This document shows, one piece after another, positions 1-12,959 of a stretch of 64,000 nucleotides of DNA. The stretch's first letter is position 1, and the number at the start of each line of letters is the position of its first letter. A program made the translations under genes and the position numbers. This stretch comes from Orobanche coerulescens (taxonomy: Eukaryota; Streptophyta; Magnoliopsida; Lamiales; Orobanchaceae). Under the pieces are notes generated by a model. The model was not told the DNA's origin. It made no database searches and saw nothing but the letters and a program-made list of their open reading frames with translations. The stretch covers positions 82,012,096 to 82,076,095 of the forward strand of contig CM065802.1 of assembly GCA_033398695.1 (NCBI GenBank), given 5' to 3'.

Positions 1-889
1 GTCTCTTCGGTGAGTTTTTTATTGATCCTTAATCGTATATGTGATTTGTTGAATTCGTTGTCATGTTGTATCGTGACATATCTGGAATCATATCTGCGTG
101 CCGATTGGTTATTGTGTAGGATTTTTAGCCAGGCACTTATATAGTCATACATGAATGTTTTTCGTATTGGACTGTGCACACGAGACCTAGTTCGTGAGGC
201 TAATTAGGTACATTGTCACACTTATATTCTGGATTTCGTATACGGGGTGGACATGTATACGGACACATTTCCGGATCGGGCGTACTGTTATGTCCATCTT
301 GAGCCATATTGTTTAATCGTTCATAGTCCATGTATGATTGGATATGTTCGACGGTTTTGGGACTGATTGTTCATACGACCGAGGGGTATGTTCAATAGTT
401 GGGATGTTTTCCTTGAGATCTAATATATGTGAATTGTATAATGTCAGGATAATCACTTATCATGTATATGTGACCCTGTGCTTTGGGCGAAATACTTGTG
501 TTGTATTTTAGGTCGAGGCAAAGGCAAGGCACGGGAAGAGCACAGTGACGGAGAAGGGTACGAAGGATACTAGTTCGGGAGACCCATGTCTTTTGTGTCC
601 GGTTATGTTTAAACTGTGTAATGTTACTTTAATTCCGCTTTATTTAAATTATTGTCTGGTTGTATTGATATTTGAAGTATATTCCATCTCCATATGATTT
701 ATACTTGTATTTTGGATCCTGTGTATCATAAGGTCGTTGGCCATACCATTAATAAACTCCTAATTGAAGTAATGACTATTTATTGTGGTTCTAACAAAGT
801 AATACTTATTTAATCTGTATTTTGATATCGCCTGTTGGGTCCCAGTGTGGGGTCCATGGCACTGTAATAGCCGCCTTTGGGGTGTTACA
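1..889 (+). repeat. Element A 5' LTR, right part only
   Basis: Bases 1-889 align collinearly with 26125-27008, the end of A's 3' LTR, and both finish in GGGGTGTTACA. About 2.2 kb of the 5' side lies outside the window. By eye the two copies differ at a few percent of positions, so A is older than C or D. This copy lacks about five bases of a hairpin that is complete in the 3' copy at 26897-26915. Confidence 0.93.
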
Positions 890-894
890 AAAGA

Positions 895-907
895 TGGTAT
901 CAGAGAG
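895..907 (+). other. Element A primer binding site
   Basis: TGGTATCAGAGAG starts five bases after the LTR end. It matches the 3' end complement of plant initiator methionine tRNA, the usual primer of plant Ty3 and Ty1 elements. Confidence 0.9.
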
Positions 908-1342
908 CGTGTTGTTTTGTCTTTAAGAGTCGTTGTAGAATGAACTAGTATCAAGAGACCTTCGTGTCACGTGTGACCTGTGCAAGTGCCTGACCCTGCG
1001 AGCTAAATACGGTATGTACTTTACGAGCCATGATTTAATTACTGGCATGATATTGATATTGGGATGGATCTCTTTGATCTTGTTATTTCAATGATCTGTG
1101 GCAGAATTTATCTGATTAATAATTCGAGGTAAATTCTGGGTTGATTATGTGATTGAAATTGTTCGACTCAACGTCGATATGATATTCTGTGTCACACTCG
1201 TAGTGTCGATAATTTATTGTGAACTGTTTTCTTGAATATGTAAATTCCTTGTTGCTATTAATTTAGTATGAGTTTTGATTGGTATCATGAACTATACTTA
1301 TGGTTACCATTATGGTTTGATTCTTTCAGTATGTAAAGAAAT
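908..1342 (+). other. Element A 5' leader
   Basis: Untranslated leader between PBS and gag start. It is AT-rich with no long ORF. B and D carry recognisably related leaders in the same place. Confidence 0.75.
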
Positions 1343-1357
1343 ATGAGAGGCCGTGGC

Positions 1358-3452
1358 TGTAACACCCCAAACTAGGCGGATATTTCAGTGTCGTGGACCC
1401 CCGACTGGGACCCACTAGGCGGGTGAAATTAATGAATTACAAAGTGTAAATGTAGTACCGAACCACATTACATCATCAACTACTCCGATGAGGAGTTTCA
1501 AGTACAACACACCTAGGAAAATACAGAATACATGTATATTTTATATGAAGATAAGATATACAACACTGAATAAAATGAGTAATTCAAACGGAAGTCTGCA
1601 GTGGAAATAAAATGAAGAAAACACGAATGACCGAAAAGGATTAGGGCCCCCAACTAGGATCACTGGGACTCCTCGCCGTCCACGTTCTTTTCCTATGCTT
1701 TAGCCTTGCCATGACCTGAAAACCACATCCCCCAACGGGGTCAGTTACACAGAACAACAATCCTCAAGAGTTGAATAAACACAATCATGATATATCTTAA
1801 TTATGAAATGACGCTGAAGAGAGGCATCATAGTACACACGTAATGGTATGTGCAAGTGCACAAGACGAGTGTCCGGACACACCCGTCCTTGTACCTAATT
1901 AGTCTCACTGAGGTACGTTACCGTGTGCACAGTCCAACGTGTCGGTGAACCCAACACATGACCATCACGTGCCCGACTAAAAATTCCACACATCCCCACC
2001 CGGCCGCACAATATGAAGCCAGAAGGTCATATGAACAAAAATGACCATGAAGAATATTAATGAATAACAATTCGACAAAGTCAAGGATGACTCATCGAGA
2101 TGAATTAATAGTGAAATGAATGATAGCTCAATGAAATGATTGGAACCATCATTCCTCGTGAATGAAGTGATTAATTGACAATGACAAGTCTCGATATGGT
2201 CAATACCATGTGAATGAGTTATGATTATGAATGAACAACAACGAAAGGAATGAATATCCTTTTAACCGAGTAAGAATCAACCTACCTTAACACCGGTGAT
2301 GATACATCCTCTCTCGAACAACGGCCTAAGGGAAACTACCGGTCTCTCGAACAACTTTGAATAACACAATTATCAACAACTCGCTTAATATACGAATCAA
2401 TAGCGATCATAACCAATTCAAGATGTCGATACAATAAATCCAAACTCATTGAGGCATTTCGACAAGCACCTTGAAAACAATCTCCCATCCTAAAAAACTA
2501 ATCACTATCGAAAACCAACTTCTATTGAATGATCCAATCCACTAAAACACCATCAATACAATCGATAATCCAATAGGAATACTCAAATCGAGTTTACGAT
2601 AACATTAAATTGCAAAACCCAATTCCAAGTCAACCTTCAAAGTGTTCTTGACAAAAACTTCCAACAATCCGATGATAACTCGTAAAAACTCATAATCATA
2701 TGTATATCTATCACAAATCATGATTATACCATCCAAAACATCATGCTCCAACTCAAAATCGAATTCAAGGGTTGAAGAAGTTACCTTAGATTAGGATGAT
2801 GAATCCACAAATATGTTGTTGATCCACACTACAACTTGAAGAAGATGAAAATCTTTGAGTTTTGATGATGTTAAAACACCCCAAAATCGCCCAAAATCGC
2901 CCCAAGGAAGAGAGGAAGAAGGGAAATGAAGAATTGAGGATGTTCTTCACAACAAACGCAAAAATACAAAAATCTGTACTGTGTGCCGCGGAACGGGCTG
3001 AGTGTGCCGCGGCACAGGGCCAAAAATGCCCAGGAAAATAGCTTAGTGCCGCGGCCCAGCCAGAAAGGGCCGCGGCCCGCGGTACAGCCCGCTCTAGCAT
3101 CAAAAGGCAAACGGTGCAGTCTTAGCTATTTCGACCATAACTCCTTCGTCCGGACTCCGATTGACTCACCGTTTGAACCATTGGAAAGCTAACTTGATTC
3201 TCTATAATATTGAAAAAGATTAAGAATTTTTGGAGTTTCAAAGAATATATGGTGATTTTACAAAGTCGAACTCATACGTGGAAAAGCCGCTTAAGAACAC
3301 GGAACTCAACAGAACGACACCGAGACGAACTCGGATGACAAAAAGTGTAGAATTAATCATTCTCATAATGACGAAACGGTCACAATAGAGTCGCTAAGAT
3401 GGACTTATGCCAAAAAAGAAAATTACCGGAAATCAAAATTGCGGATATTACA
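1358..3452 (-). repeat. Element B 3' LTR
   Basis: 2095 bp. Read on the minus strand it starts TGTAATATCCGC at 3452 and ends GGGGTGTTACA at 1358. It is longer than B's 5' LTR because that copy lost a block corresponding to roughly 2000-2360 here. A hairpin-forming stretch (1450-1468, loop ACCGA as written) matches similar hairpins in A and D. Confidence 0.9.
2983..3085 (-). promoter_or_regulatory. GC palindrome array in B 3' LTR promoter region
   Basis: Repeated GTGCCGCGGCAC and CCGCGG cores (around 2983, 3004, 3045, 3069, 3076). On the minus strand the array lies directly upstream of an AT-rich stretch (about 2955-2975) where a TATA-like signal would be expected. In the 5' LTR the first two cores (9688, 9709) read GTGCCACGGCAC, as expected from CpG deamination. 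Confidence 0.7.
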
Positions 3453-3871
3453 TACTACCCTCCTTAAAAGAAGTTTCGACCCGAAACTTAAAATAAGTAG
3501 GGAGAAGCAATATCTCGCCAGGAAAACTCAATGAGATACACAATAACCGCAAATGTACCCAACAATAGCATGATTCGAACAAGAAAGAAATTTGAAATGG
3601 CATGAACTCCAATATTAACATCGATTAATGAAGTAATTATAACAATCAAGATAATATTCTTGTCTCGATTCTCAAGCAAGGTTGAAAAAATGAACGATAT
3701 CGATACACGACTCAACATTAGTCTGAACGCTGAACACGAATGAATGAACATGAATGATGAATGATTATTAATGAGTGAAAATCCACCGAGTGACAATTAC
3801 TGAATGAAAATGAATGAATTTACAATCGGCTATTACATACTCCCCCCTTAAAAATAGTTTCGTCCTCGAAA
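3453..3871 (-). other. Element B 3' interior with two PPTs and a U3 remnant
   Basis: After the pol stop (minus-strand direction) come the hairpin GTTTCGAGGACGAAAC (3857-3872), an A-type PPT (about 3838-3855) and TGTAATAGCC at 3837, which looks like an LTR start. About 260 bp later the sequence changes to a C/E-type 3' end (3453-3575) with its own hairpin and AAGGAGGGTAGTA PPT directly before the real LTR. This is the layout expected after a template switch from one element's U3 into another's 3' leader. Confidence 0.75.
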
Positions 3872-6800
3872 CTAAGGGTGAAACAAATTGGGATAATTCT
3901 CCCGCAAACTATCCTTGATTTCCGAAGTATCCTCTTCGACTCCGTGTCTCGACACTAACTTTTAACGAAAGGAATCGTCTTGTTCCTCACTGTTTGATTC
4001 GCTGCTCCAAGATTCGTACGGGACACTCCTCATACGTATGATCATCCGCTATCTCGATTCCATCAAACTGAAGTATGTGACTAAGGTCGGCAAAACACTT
4101 CCGCAATTTGAGAGACATGAAACACGTTATGAATTTGGCTCAACGCCGGAGGTAAGGCCAATCTATAAGCCAGATCGCCGATTCGATTTAAAATCTCAAA
4201 TGGTCCAATGAATCTTGGACTTAGCTTTCCTCGCTCCCCGAAACGGAAAACACCTCGACTCGGGGATACCTTGACCAAAACGTGGTCACCTGACTCGAAC
4301 TCTAATGGTCGACGACGATTATCTGCATATGATTTCTGTCGACTCTGAGCGGTCAACAAATGACTCCTGATCAAAGCTACCTTCTCACGGGCGGCTATAA
4401 GTATATCGGGCCCGGTGCCGATTGATTATGATAAGTCATCCCAACACAAAGGAGATCGGCAATGACGACCGTACAAGGCCTCATAGGGTGCCGTCTTAAT
4501 CGAGGCATGCCAACTATTATTATACGTGAACTCGATCAACGGTAGTTGGTCTTCCCAATCGTCTTTCCAATCAAGAACACATGCTCTCAACATGTCCTCC
4601 AATATCTGAATAGTTCTCTCTGATTGTCCATCGGACTGAGGGTGAAAAGTTGTGCTGAGATTAAGCTGAGTTCCCATGGCACGATGAACTGTTTTCCAAA
4701 AATGTGACACAAATCGCCTGTCACGATCATAAACGATACTCTTAGGAGTACAGTGCAATCTCACTATTTCTTTGATGAACAACTGGGCAAGTCTCTCGGG
4801 ACCCCACGTATCCTTAATCTCAAGGAAATGAGCTGACCTAGTTAGATGATCCACGATTACCCAAATTGTATTCATGCCGCGGCAACTCGTCGACAAACTC
4901 GTGATGAAGTCCATTGAAATATCCTCCCACTTCCACTCTGGAATAGGGAGCGGTTTCAGCATACCCGCCGGTCGCTGGTGTTCTATCTTAACTTGCTGAC
5001 AGGTTAAACATCTCGAAACAAATTCTGCGACTTCTTGCTTCATATTACTCCACCAGTAATTTTGTTTCATGTCCTTGTACATCTTGTTAGACCCCGGATG
5101 AATAGAATAAGGGGTAGCATGAGTTTATCTCAAAATTGAGTTTTTCAACTCGTCATTAGCCAGTACGCATAAATGATTCTTAAATCGAACAAGTCATCCT
5201 CGTAGACCACAAATCCAGGGGCTTTCCCCTGAGCCACATCCTCTCGGATACACAACAAAATGGGTCTAAACCCTGATTCACTCTGATCGCCTCCTCGAGT
5301 GGTGATGAAATTTCTAACGTACAAAGTTTCCCTTGTACTCGCTGTAACCAGACCTCGATCTCGGGTCTCAGAAATTCCTGCTGAAGTTCCTTCTGAACTG
5401 TTAAACGAGAAAGCATCTGCTCCTGAACGAACTTACATCTCAAGGCATCGACGACAACATTCGCCTTACCCGGGTGATACTGAATCTCGATATCATAGTC
5501 CTTGATCAGTTCTAGCCACCGTCTCTGACACATATTTAAATCCTTCTGAGTAAATATATACTTCAACCTCTTATGATCGGTGAAAATCCGACAGGAGACG
5601 CCATAAAGATAATGATGCCAAATCTTCAACGTGAAAACCACGGCCGCTAGCTCCAGGTCATGGGTTGGATAGTTGACCTCGTAAGATCTCAGCTGCCGTG
5701 AAGCATAGGCAATCACTTTCCCGTTCTGCACTAATACACATCCGAGACCTTGTCCGGATGCGTCACTATAAACCACGAATCCTTCCATCCCTTATGGTAA
5801 ATAAAGGACATGCGCTGAAATTAAACGACTCTTGACATCCTCAAAACTCCGCTGACATGTGTCAGACCACGTGTATTTCTTATCCTTTCGCAAACGGATC
5901 GTCATAGGTTGAGCGATTTTAGAAAATCCATCCACAAATCACTAATAATAGCCAGCTAATCCGAGGAAGCTTCGGATTTCCTTAACATTCTTCGGAGGTT
6001 GCCAATCTCGGATAGCCTCCATCTTCTGAGGATCGACGCGTACTCCGTCTGATGAAATTACATGTCTGAGAAACGTCACCTCGGACATCCAGAAAGTCAT
6101 ATTTGGAAAATATTTCCATAAACCTACTCTCGTCTCAACACATCGAGAATCTGATGATGGTGAAGCTCGTGTTCCTCTTGGTCATGAGAATAAATCAAAA
6201 TGTCATTGATGAAAACGACCATGAACCAGTCTGAAAAGTCAATGAAAACTCGGTTCATCAACTCCATGAATACAGCAGGCGTATTAGTTAACCCAAACGG
6301 CATCAGTATAAGCTCATAATGCCCATAGCGTTCGAAACGCCGTTTTAGCGATATCCGACTCTCGAATCCGCAACTGATGATACCCTGATCTTAAATCGAT
6401 CTTGGAAAATACTGAAGCTCCCTGAAGTTGATCCAAGAGATCAACGATGCAGGGAAGGGGATATTTATTCTTGATTGTCTCCTGGTTCAGCTCTCGATAA
6501 TCAATACACAAGCGAAATGAACCATCCTTCTTCTTCACAAACAATACAGGTGCTCCCCACGGGGACGCACTCGGTCAGATATAACCTTTCTCGGTCAAAT
6601 CCTCCAATTAATTCTTCAGTTCCTGCATTTCGGTCGGGGCCATCCGATACGGTGCCTTCGATAATGGGGACGTACCAGGCTCCAACTCTATCGTGAATTC
6701 CACATCCCTCTATGGAGGCAAACTAGGTAACTCGTCTGGAAAACATCGGCATATTCTCTCACTACAGGAATATCCTCCAACATTACTGATGATTTCTCGG

Positions 6801-7984
6801 TCTTGGTCATATAGCACCAATAACCAATACACCCTTGATTGAGTAACTTTATAGCTTTTATCAAATTAATGACTCTATCGGAACAGCTGGGATTACCTCC
6901 CTGAAATACGTACTCAACTCCATCGTCTGGAACAATAGTGACCATACACTTACGAACATTGAGAATTGTATCATGACGATGCATCCAATCAATATCCAAT
7001 ATCACATCGCCCTTAGGTAAAATCTACCACAATTAGGTCCGCCAACCAATCACGGTCATTAAGCTAAATCGGACAATTCTTAACCTCATGATTTCTGATA
7101 GTTCTTCTACCGTCTAGTAGACAAATGACATAAGGTTCACAACTAGTAGCACTATCTAGATGAAGTCTACTCAAGCATGACTCGGAAATGAATGAATGCG
7201 ATGCACCAGTATCAAAAAGAGTACACATGGGTTGAAATAAAATTTCGAGTGTACCTGAAATCATTCGGGCCTTCGGATCATCAACCCTCTTCATCTCATA
7301 AATTCGAGGCTTGCCGACCCTCGAAATGGATGCTCCCTTCTGATAAGTATGGGCTCCACCTTTAATTGCTCCCATCATCTTAAACGATGCTGACTGAGTA
7401 GCCTGATTCTGAACAACTGGTCGCTTCAGCACCTGAGATGCCGTCGGAGTATGCTTGGAGTCTCTTCGGCAGAAACGGACCGTATACCCAGAAATTCCAT
7501 AGTTGTAACAGGTGACAGCCGGCCTCAAACACCTAGTGCTGAAAAGACCCGGCGCTCCACAGTTGAAACAGGTGATGGCCGAACTGTCCGCTCGGAACTG
7601 AGATTCCGCAGGTTTAGGCGCCGTAGGAGGTCGCTTAGAAAAAGTAGGGCCCGTACGAGGCTTCTTGGAGGCTGCGTGACTACCTTCAGACTGACTACGC
7701 TTCTTGGATTTTTTGCTAACAGATGAAGGTTGTTGATTAGCAATTTCCTTAGTAGTAAGCTCATCAGTAAGAGCTTTCTCTATTAATTCGGTCAGAGCAG
7801 CACATCAATGATTAAGCAATTGCATCTGGGCCATCATGCCCTGCACAAAAATGAGTGGATCGACCCGGACACCTTATGATTGAGTTGTATATTGGTTACG
7901 ACTTCCTGACAGTGAGTGATTATTGTCCAGGTTTCGGCCCGCACCTCGACCTCTCCCCCTGCGTCCCCTGACAGTTCTTTCCAT
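3872..7984 (-). pseudogene. Element B gag-pol (Ty3, Tekay-type), degraded
   Basis: Start ATG at 7982-7984, giving an RGRGRGRG-rich N-terminus as in A and D; stop at 3872-3874. The gag core is missing: the frame jumps from the QGMMAQM region to LLNH, so the capsid-like domain is lost. The first zinc knuckle is damaged (CYNYGISGYTVRFC). The protease keeps DTGASHSFIS (7190-7220). RT keeps [18 protein letters not shown] (6490-6544). Integrase keeps its Cys pair and the DD35E framework (4426-5082), followed by a GPF module and a chromodomain remnant ending ENYPNLF. Many stops and frameshifts break it into fragments, so it cannot be functional. Confidence 0.9.
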
Positions 7985-8453
7985 ACTGAAGTAGGAAGGC
8001 CATATGATAATTATAGAGCTTGAATGAGTACCGCATTATGATTACGTTATGAAATGATAATAATGAGCATACGCGCTCTAATACAATGATTATATGAATG
8101 ATCAACTGAGGTGACATGATTATCTGATGAAATTCTTGAAATGATTATCTTGAACAAGTTACATGATTAATGATACGATCCACAAGATCAATAAATGAAT
8201 AATGAGGTTGACTGAGTGATTAATGAGTTGGCATGATCAACATGATAAAATGAAAATGATGAATGAGTGATTCTTATTGCCAGAAATTATACCATGGCGT
8301 CAGAAATCTTACTGTTCTTTGGTCTGAGGGGCTCGGCTCTTGCACAGGTCACACGTGACGCGAAAGTCCAATGATACTAGTCTGATGAACGATGATTTCA
8401 AATAAGATATGACTCAGAAGGTAGTATTCAAAACCATGCTCTGATACCAACTT
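7985..8453 (-). other. Element B leader and primer binding site
   Basis: The PBS on the minus strand is TGGTATCAGAGCA (8437-8449), four bases from the LTR edge. The leader to the gag ATG is AT-rich with no ORF of note. Confidence 0.85.
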
Positions 8454-10157
8454 TGTAACACCCCAAACTAGGCGGATATTACAGTGCCGTGGACCCCCGA
8501 CTGGGACCCACTAGGTGGGTGAAATTAATGAATTACAAAGTGTAAATGTAGTACCAAACCACATTACATCATCAACTACTCTGATGAGGAGTTTCTAGTA
8601 CAACACACCTAGGAAAATACAGAATACATGTATATTTTATATGAAGATAAAATATACAACACTGAATAAAAAGAGTAATTCAAACGGAAGACTGCAGTGG
8701 AAATAAAATGAAGAAAACACGAATGACTGAAAAGGATTGGGGCCCCCAACTAGTATTACTAGGACTCCTCGCCGTCCACGTTCTCTTCCCGTGCTTTAGC
8801 CTTGCCATGACCTGAAAACAACATCCCCCAACGGTCGATTACGTAACAACAATCCTCAAGAGTTGAATAAACACAATCATGATATATCTTAATTATGAAA
8901 TGACGCTGAAGAGAGGCATCATAGTACGCTCGTAATGGTATGTGCAAGTGCACAAGACGAGTGTACGGACACACCCGTCCTTGTACCTAATTAGTCTCAC
9001 GGAGGTACGTTACCGTGTGCACAGTCCAATGTGTCGGTGAACCCAACACATGACCATCACGGGCCCGACTAAAGAACACAATTATCAACAACTCGCTTAA
9101 TATACGAATCAATAGCGATCATAACCAATTCAAGATGTCGATACAATAAATCCAAACTCATTGAGGCATTTCGAAAAACACCTTGAAAACAATCTCCCAT
9201 CCTAAACAACTAATCCCATTTGTATTGAAAACCAACTTCTATTGAATGATCCAATCCACCAACACCATCAATACAATCGATAATCCAATAGGAATACTCA
9301 AATCGAGTTTACGAACATTAAATTGCAAAACCCAATACCAACTCAACCTTCAAAGTGTTCTTGAGAAAAACTTCCAACAATCCGATGATAACTCGTAAAA
9401 ACTCATAATCATACGTATATCCATCACAAATCATGATTATACCATCCAAAACATCATGCTCCAATTCAAAATCGAATTCAAGGGTTGAAGAAGTTACCTT
9501 AGATTAGGATGAAGAATCCACAAATATGTTGTTGATCCACACTACAACTTGAAGAAGATGAAAATCTCTGAGTTTTTTGATGATGTTAAAATACCCCAAA
9601 ACCGCCCCAAGGAAGAGAGGAAGAAGGGAAATGAAGAAATGAGGATGTTCTTCACAACAAACGCAGAAATACAAAAATCTATACTGTGTGCCACGGCACG
9701 GGCTGAGTGTGCCACGGCACAAGGCCAAAAATGCCCAGCAAAACAGCTTAGTGCCGCGGCCCAGCCAAAAGGGGCCGCGGCCCGCGGTACAGCTAGCTCC
9801 AGCATCAAAGGGCACACGGTGCAGTCTTAACTATTTCGACCATAACTCCTTCGTCCGGACTCCGATTGACTCAACGTTTAAACCATTGGAAATATAACTT
9901 GATGCTCTATAATAATAAAAAGATTCAGAATTTTTGGAGTTTCAATGAATATATGGTGATTTTACAAAGTCGAACTCATACGTGGAAAAGTCGCTTAAGA
10001 ACATAGAACTCAACAGAACGACACCGAGACGAACTCGGATGACAAAAAGTGTAGAATTAATCATTCTCGGAATGACGAAATGGTCACAATAGAGTCACTA
10101 AGATGAAATTCCGCCAAAAAAAGTAAATTACCGGAAATCAAAATTGCGTATATTACA
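8454..10157 (-). repeat. Element B 5' LTR
   Basis: 1704 bp. It starts TGTAATATACGC at 10157 (minus strand) and ends GGGGTGTTACA at 8454. It is collinear with 1358-3452 apart from a deletion at about 9073-9077, where GGGCCCGACTAAAG runs straight into ACACAATTATC. It contains the palindrome array 9688-9790. Confidence 0.9.
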
Positions 10158-11298
10158 GTGGCAGAGGGGGACGAGGCCGCGGAAGGGGCCGAATCCCGAT
10201 ACCACGAGCCAACACATGTGCGAATATGGAGCATATTTCCGCAGGCTGTGGTTCACCTTCTAGGGACCAATCGCACCAAACTGGACGTGAGGATGCGCGT
10301 TTCGATCCTTACGTTGTGATGCAGGGCATGATGGCTCAGATGACCCAGATGGGTCAATTAATGGAAGCTATGCAGAGGGCCACTACTGGCCAGCAATAGG
10401 AGCCTCATCCTCCACCTCCTTTTCTTGGCGGACCCGTGAGTCAGATCATCAACGACATCTCTCGCCAGCGTCCTCCGACCTTTGAAGGCTCCTCTGAGCC
10501 TGCTGACATTGTGCATTGGATTGAACACTTTGAGAAATTGTTTGAGATGGTTGACTGTCCCGAAGAAAATTGCATCTTCGTAGCAGCTTACTATCTTAGC
10601 AAGGGCGCTCACACCTGGTGGCTTTTAGTGAGGCCAGCTGATGGTGTATATACTTGGGAGGAATTGAAAAACCTCATGTAGACCGTTACTATCTAGGGCC
10701 ACTCCGTGAGGCCAAGCTGTCAGAACTGCTGAACCCGGACCCATCTGAAGACGATGATGTACTATCTGTAGCCGAGAAATTTCAGGCACTTCTTTCTTTT
10801 GCCTCATCGATTGTCCGAATGGAGGCTGATAAGATCAAATATTTTCTCAAGAGGCTTAAACCCCGAATGAGAATGCAGCTGTTGAATCACCACTGTACGA
10901 CCCTACCGGAGTTCATCGAGAAAGCTCTGGAATACGAACTCACTGCGAAGAAGATTTCCAAGAAGCAACCATAGTCCAACAACAAAAGATCCAGGAACCA
11001 GAACCAGACTGAGAGTAACCGGGGGACATTCAGGAAGCCCCAATCATTGCCAAACCCTTCTGATCGACCACCCATGGCGTTGAAGCCATCCGGATCGCAC
11101 TCTCGAGCGGTCCCCTCATATGTTGTGTACTATAACTGTGGAGACCCGGGGCATGTCAGCTCCAAATGCCCGAAGCCAGCCGTCGCATGCCATACTTGTG
11201 GGAAGAATAGGCATTGTGCTCGTTTTTTTTTTAGGAATGGACCTAGATGTGAACCAGTAGCGTCTCATGCTCCAGTTTAATCTTCTGTCCAGGACCGT
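10158..11298 (+). pseudogene. Element A gag (main part)
   Basis: This continues the first five codons at 1343-1357 in frame after removal of B and one TSD copy. It encodes an RG-rich N-terminus, the QGMMAQMTQMGQLM stretch, a gag core (PPTFEGSS ... WIEHFEKLF ... GAHTWW ... LKPRMRMQLLNH, about 10460-10890) and two knuckles. Both knuckles are broken: the first Cys of knuckle 1 is Tyr (YYNCGDPGHVSSKC) and the last Cys of knuckle 2 is Phe. In-frame TAG stops at 10397 and 10972 and a TAA near 11278 look like C-to-T changes of CAG or CAA codons. A one-base deletion at about 10678 shifts the frame. It would have formed the particle shell and bound RNA. Confidence 0.9.
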
Positions 11299-12959
11299 GT
11301 GCCTCCATCTGCTTCTTATCAGACTACCGGTGCAAACAGGGGAATGGGCCGTGGGAATCAAAGTGGTACACCTGGTGTTGGAGCTGTGAAACCCAAGATT
11401 TATGAGATGAAGAAAGTTGATGATCCCGAGGCCAGCATGATTGCAGGTATACTCGAGATCCACTCTCAGCTGCTATGTGTTCTTTTTGATACATGTGCTT
11501 CACACTCCTTTATATCTACTTATTGTTTAAGTTGTTTGCCTCTATACCATGTTATCAATTGTGAGCCTTATGTGATTGGTCTACCCGATTGTAGACGAAT
11601 TATTGGAAATTGTGAAGTCCAGGACTGTCCGATTCGTATGAACGACCGTGAGTGGTTGTCAAATCTGATTGTAGTCAACTTACCTAAGGATGATATAATC
11701 TTGGGTATCGATTGTATGGATCGTCATGATTCCATACTTAGTGTCTGCAAGCGGATGGTAACCGTCACTTTTGATGATGGTTTCGAGTGTATTTTTCGAG
11801 GTGATAATCCCATCCGTTCCGGGAGAGTCATCAGCGCTATGAAAGCAGTGAAACTCCTTAATCAAGGGTGTATTGGTTATTGGTGCTACATAACCAAAAC
11901 AGCAGATCGACCAGTTGAATTGGCCGACATTCCGGTAGTTCGAGACTACCCAGACGTATTTCCAGACGAGTTACCAGGCTTACCTCCACATCGTGAGGTG
12001 GAGTTTATTATTGAGTTAGAGCCAGGTACATTCCCGCTTTCAAAAGAACCGTATCATATGGCTCCAACCGAGATGCAGGAGTTGAAGAACCATCATGATG
12101 AGTTGACTGAAAAGGGCTATATTCGATGTAGTGCGTCCCCTTGGGGAGCACCAGTGTTATTTGTACGGAAGAAAGACGGATCTCTGCGTTTATGTATTGA
12201 TTACCGTGAGCTGAACAAGGTAACCATCAAGAACAAATATCCTTTGCCTCGTATTGATGATTTATTGGATCAACTTCAGGGAGCTGCTATGTTTTCTAAG
12301 ATCGACTTGAGGTCCGGTAATCATCATTTGAGGATTCGAGAGTCTGACATATCGAAGACAGCATTCTGTACTCGCTATGGGCATTATGAGTTCGTGGTGA
12401 TGCCATTTGAATTGACTAATGCACCAGCTGTATTCATGGAGTTGATGAATCGGGTTTTTATTAACTATATAGACCGCTTTGTAGTTGTTTTTATTGACGA
12501 CAATCTAATTTACTCACGTGACCACGAAGAGCATGAACGTCATCTCCACCAAGTTCTCGATGCGTTGAGTCGGGAACAACTTTATGGGAAGTTTTCTAAA
12601 TGAAAATTCTGTATGCCTGAGGTTATCTTTCTTGGGCATGTGATATCAGCCGAAGAAATGAGAGTGGACCCATAAAAGACAGAAGCCATTCGAGATTGGC
12701 TACCTCCGAAGAACGTGATGGAAGTTCGTAGTTTCCTCGGCCTAGCAGGTTACTACCGACGGTTCGTCGAAGGATTTTCCAAAATTGCGCAACCGATGAC
12801 CAACTTACTGAGGAAGGATAAGAAGTATTTGTGGTCAGAAGCATGTCAACAAAGTTTTGATGAGCTCAAGAGTCGATAGATTTCAGCACCTATTTTGGTT
12901 CTACCAAAAGGAACGGAGGGATTCGTGGTGTATAGTGACGCGTCGAGACAGGGCCTTGG
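11299..12959 (+). pseudogene. Element A protease and reverse transcriptase
   Basis: An open stretch of 434 codons (11299-12603) covers the aspartic protease and most of RT. The protease motif reads [10 protein letters not shown] (11488-11517), with Cys in place of the essential Gly of D-T-G, so cleavage activity would be lost. RT shows [18 protein letters not shown] (about 12160), FSKIDLRSG and the catalytic FIDD box (about 12496). A TGA at 12601 replaces a Cys codon. The connection and RNase H domains continue to YSDASRQGLG with further stops, and element C interrupts the frame at 12959. Confidence 0.9.

Larger units (their letters stand above)
1358..10157 (-). mobile_element. Ty3 LTR retrotransposon B, mosaic, inserted in A's gag
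   Basis: The 8.8-kb element is flanked by a perfect GTGGC duplication (1353-1357 and 10158-10162). It lies on the minus strand: 5' LTR 8454-10157, PBS 8437-8449, gag-pol 7984 down to 3872, two successive PPT regions, 3' LTR 1358-3452. Its LTR is mosaic. The U3 start resembles elements C and E (TGTAATATCCGCAATTT), while the U5 end resembles A and D (GGGGTGTTACA). Gag-pol is of the A/D type with many stops and a deletion in gag. Confidence 0.93.

Noticed and set aside
895..907. Part of a tRNA gene
   Set aside because: Only the 13-base primer complement is present beside an LTR; no tRNA body. The same holds for the other PBS sites.
3488..3796. 102-codon minus-strand ORF in B's 3' interior
   Set aside because: Lies across the U3 remnant and 3' leader junction; hydrophobic by AT composition only.
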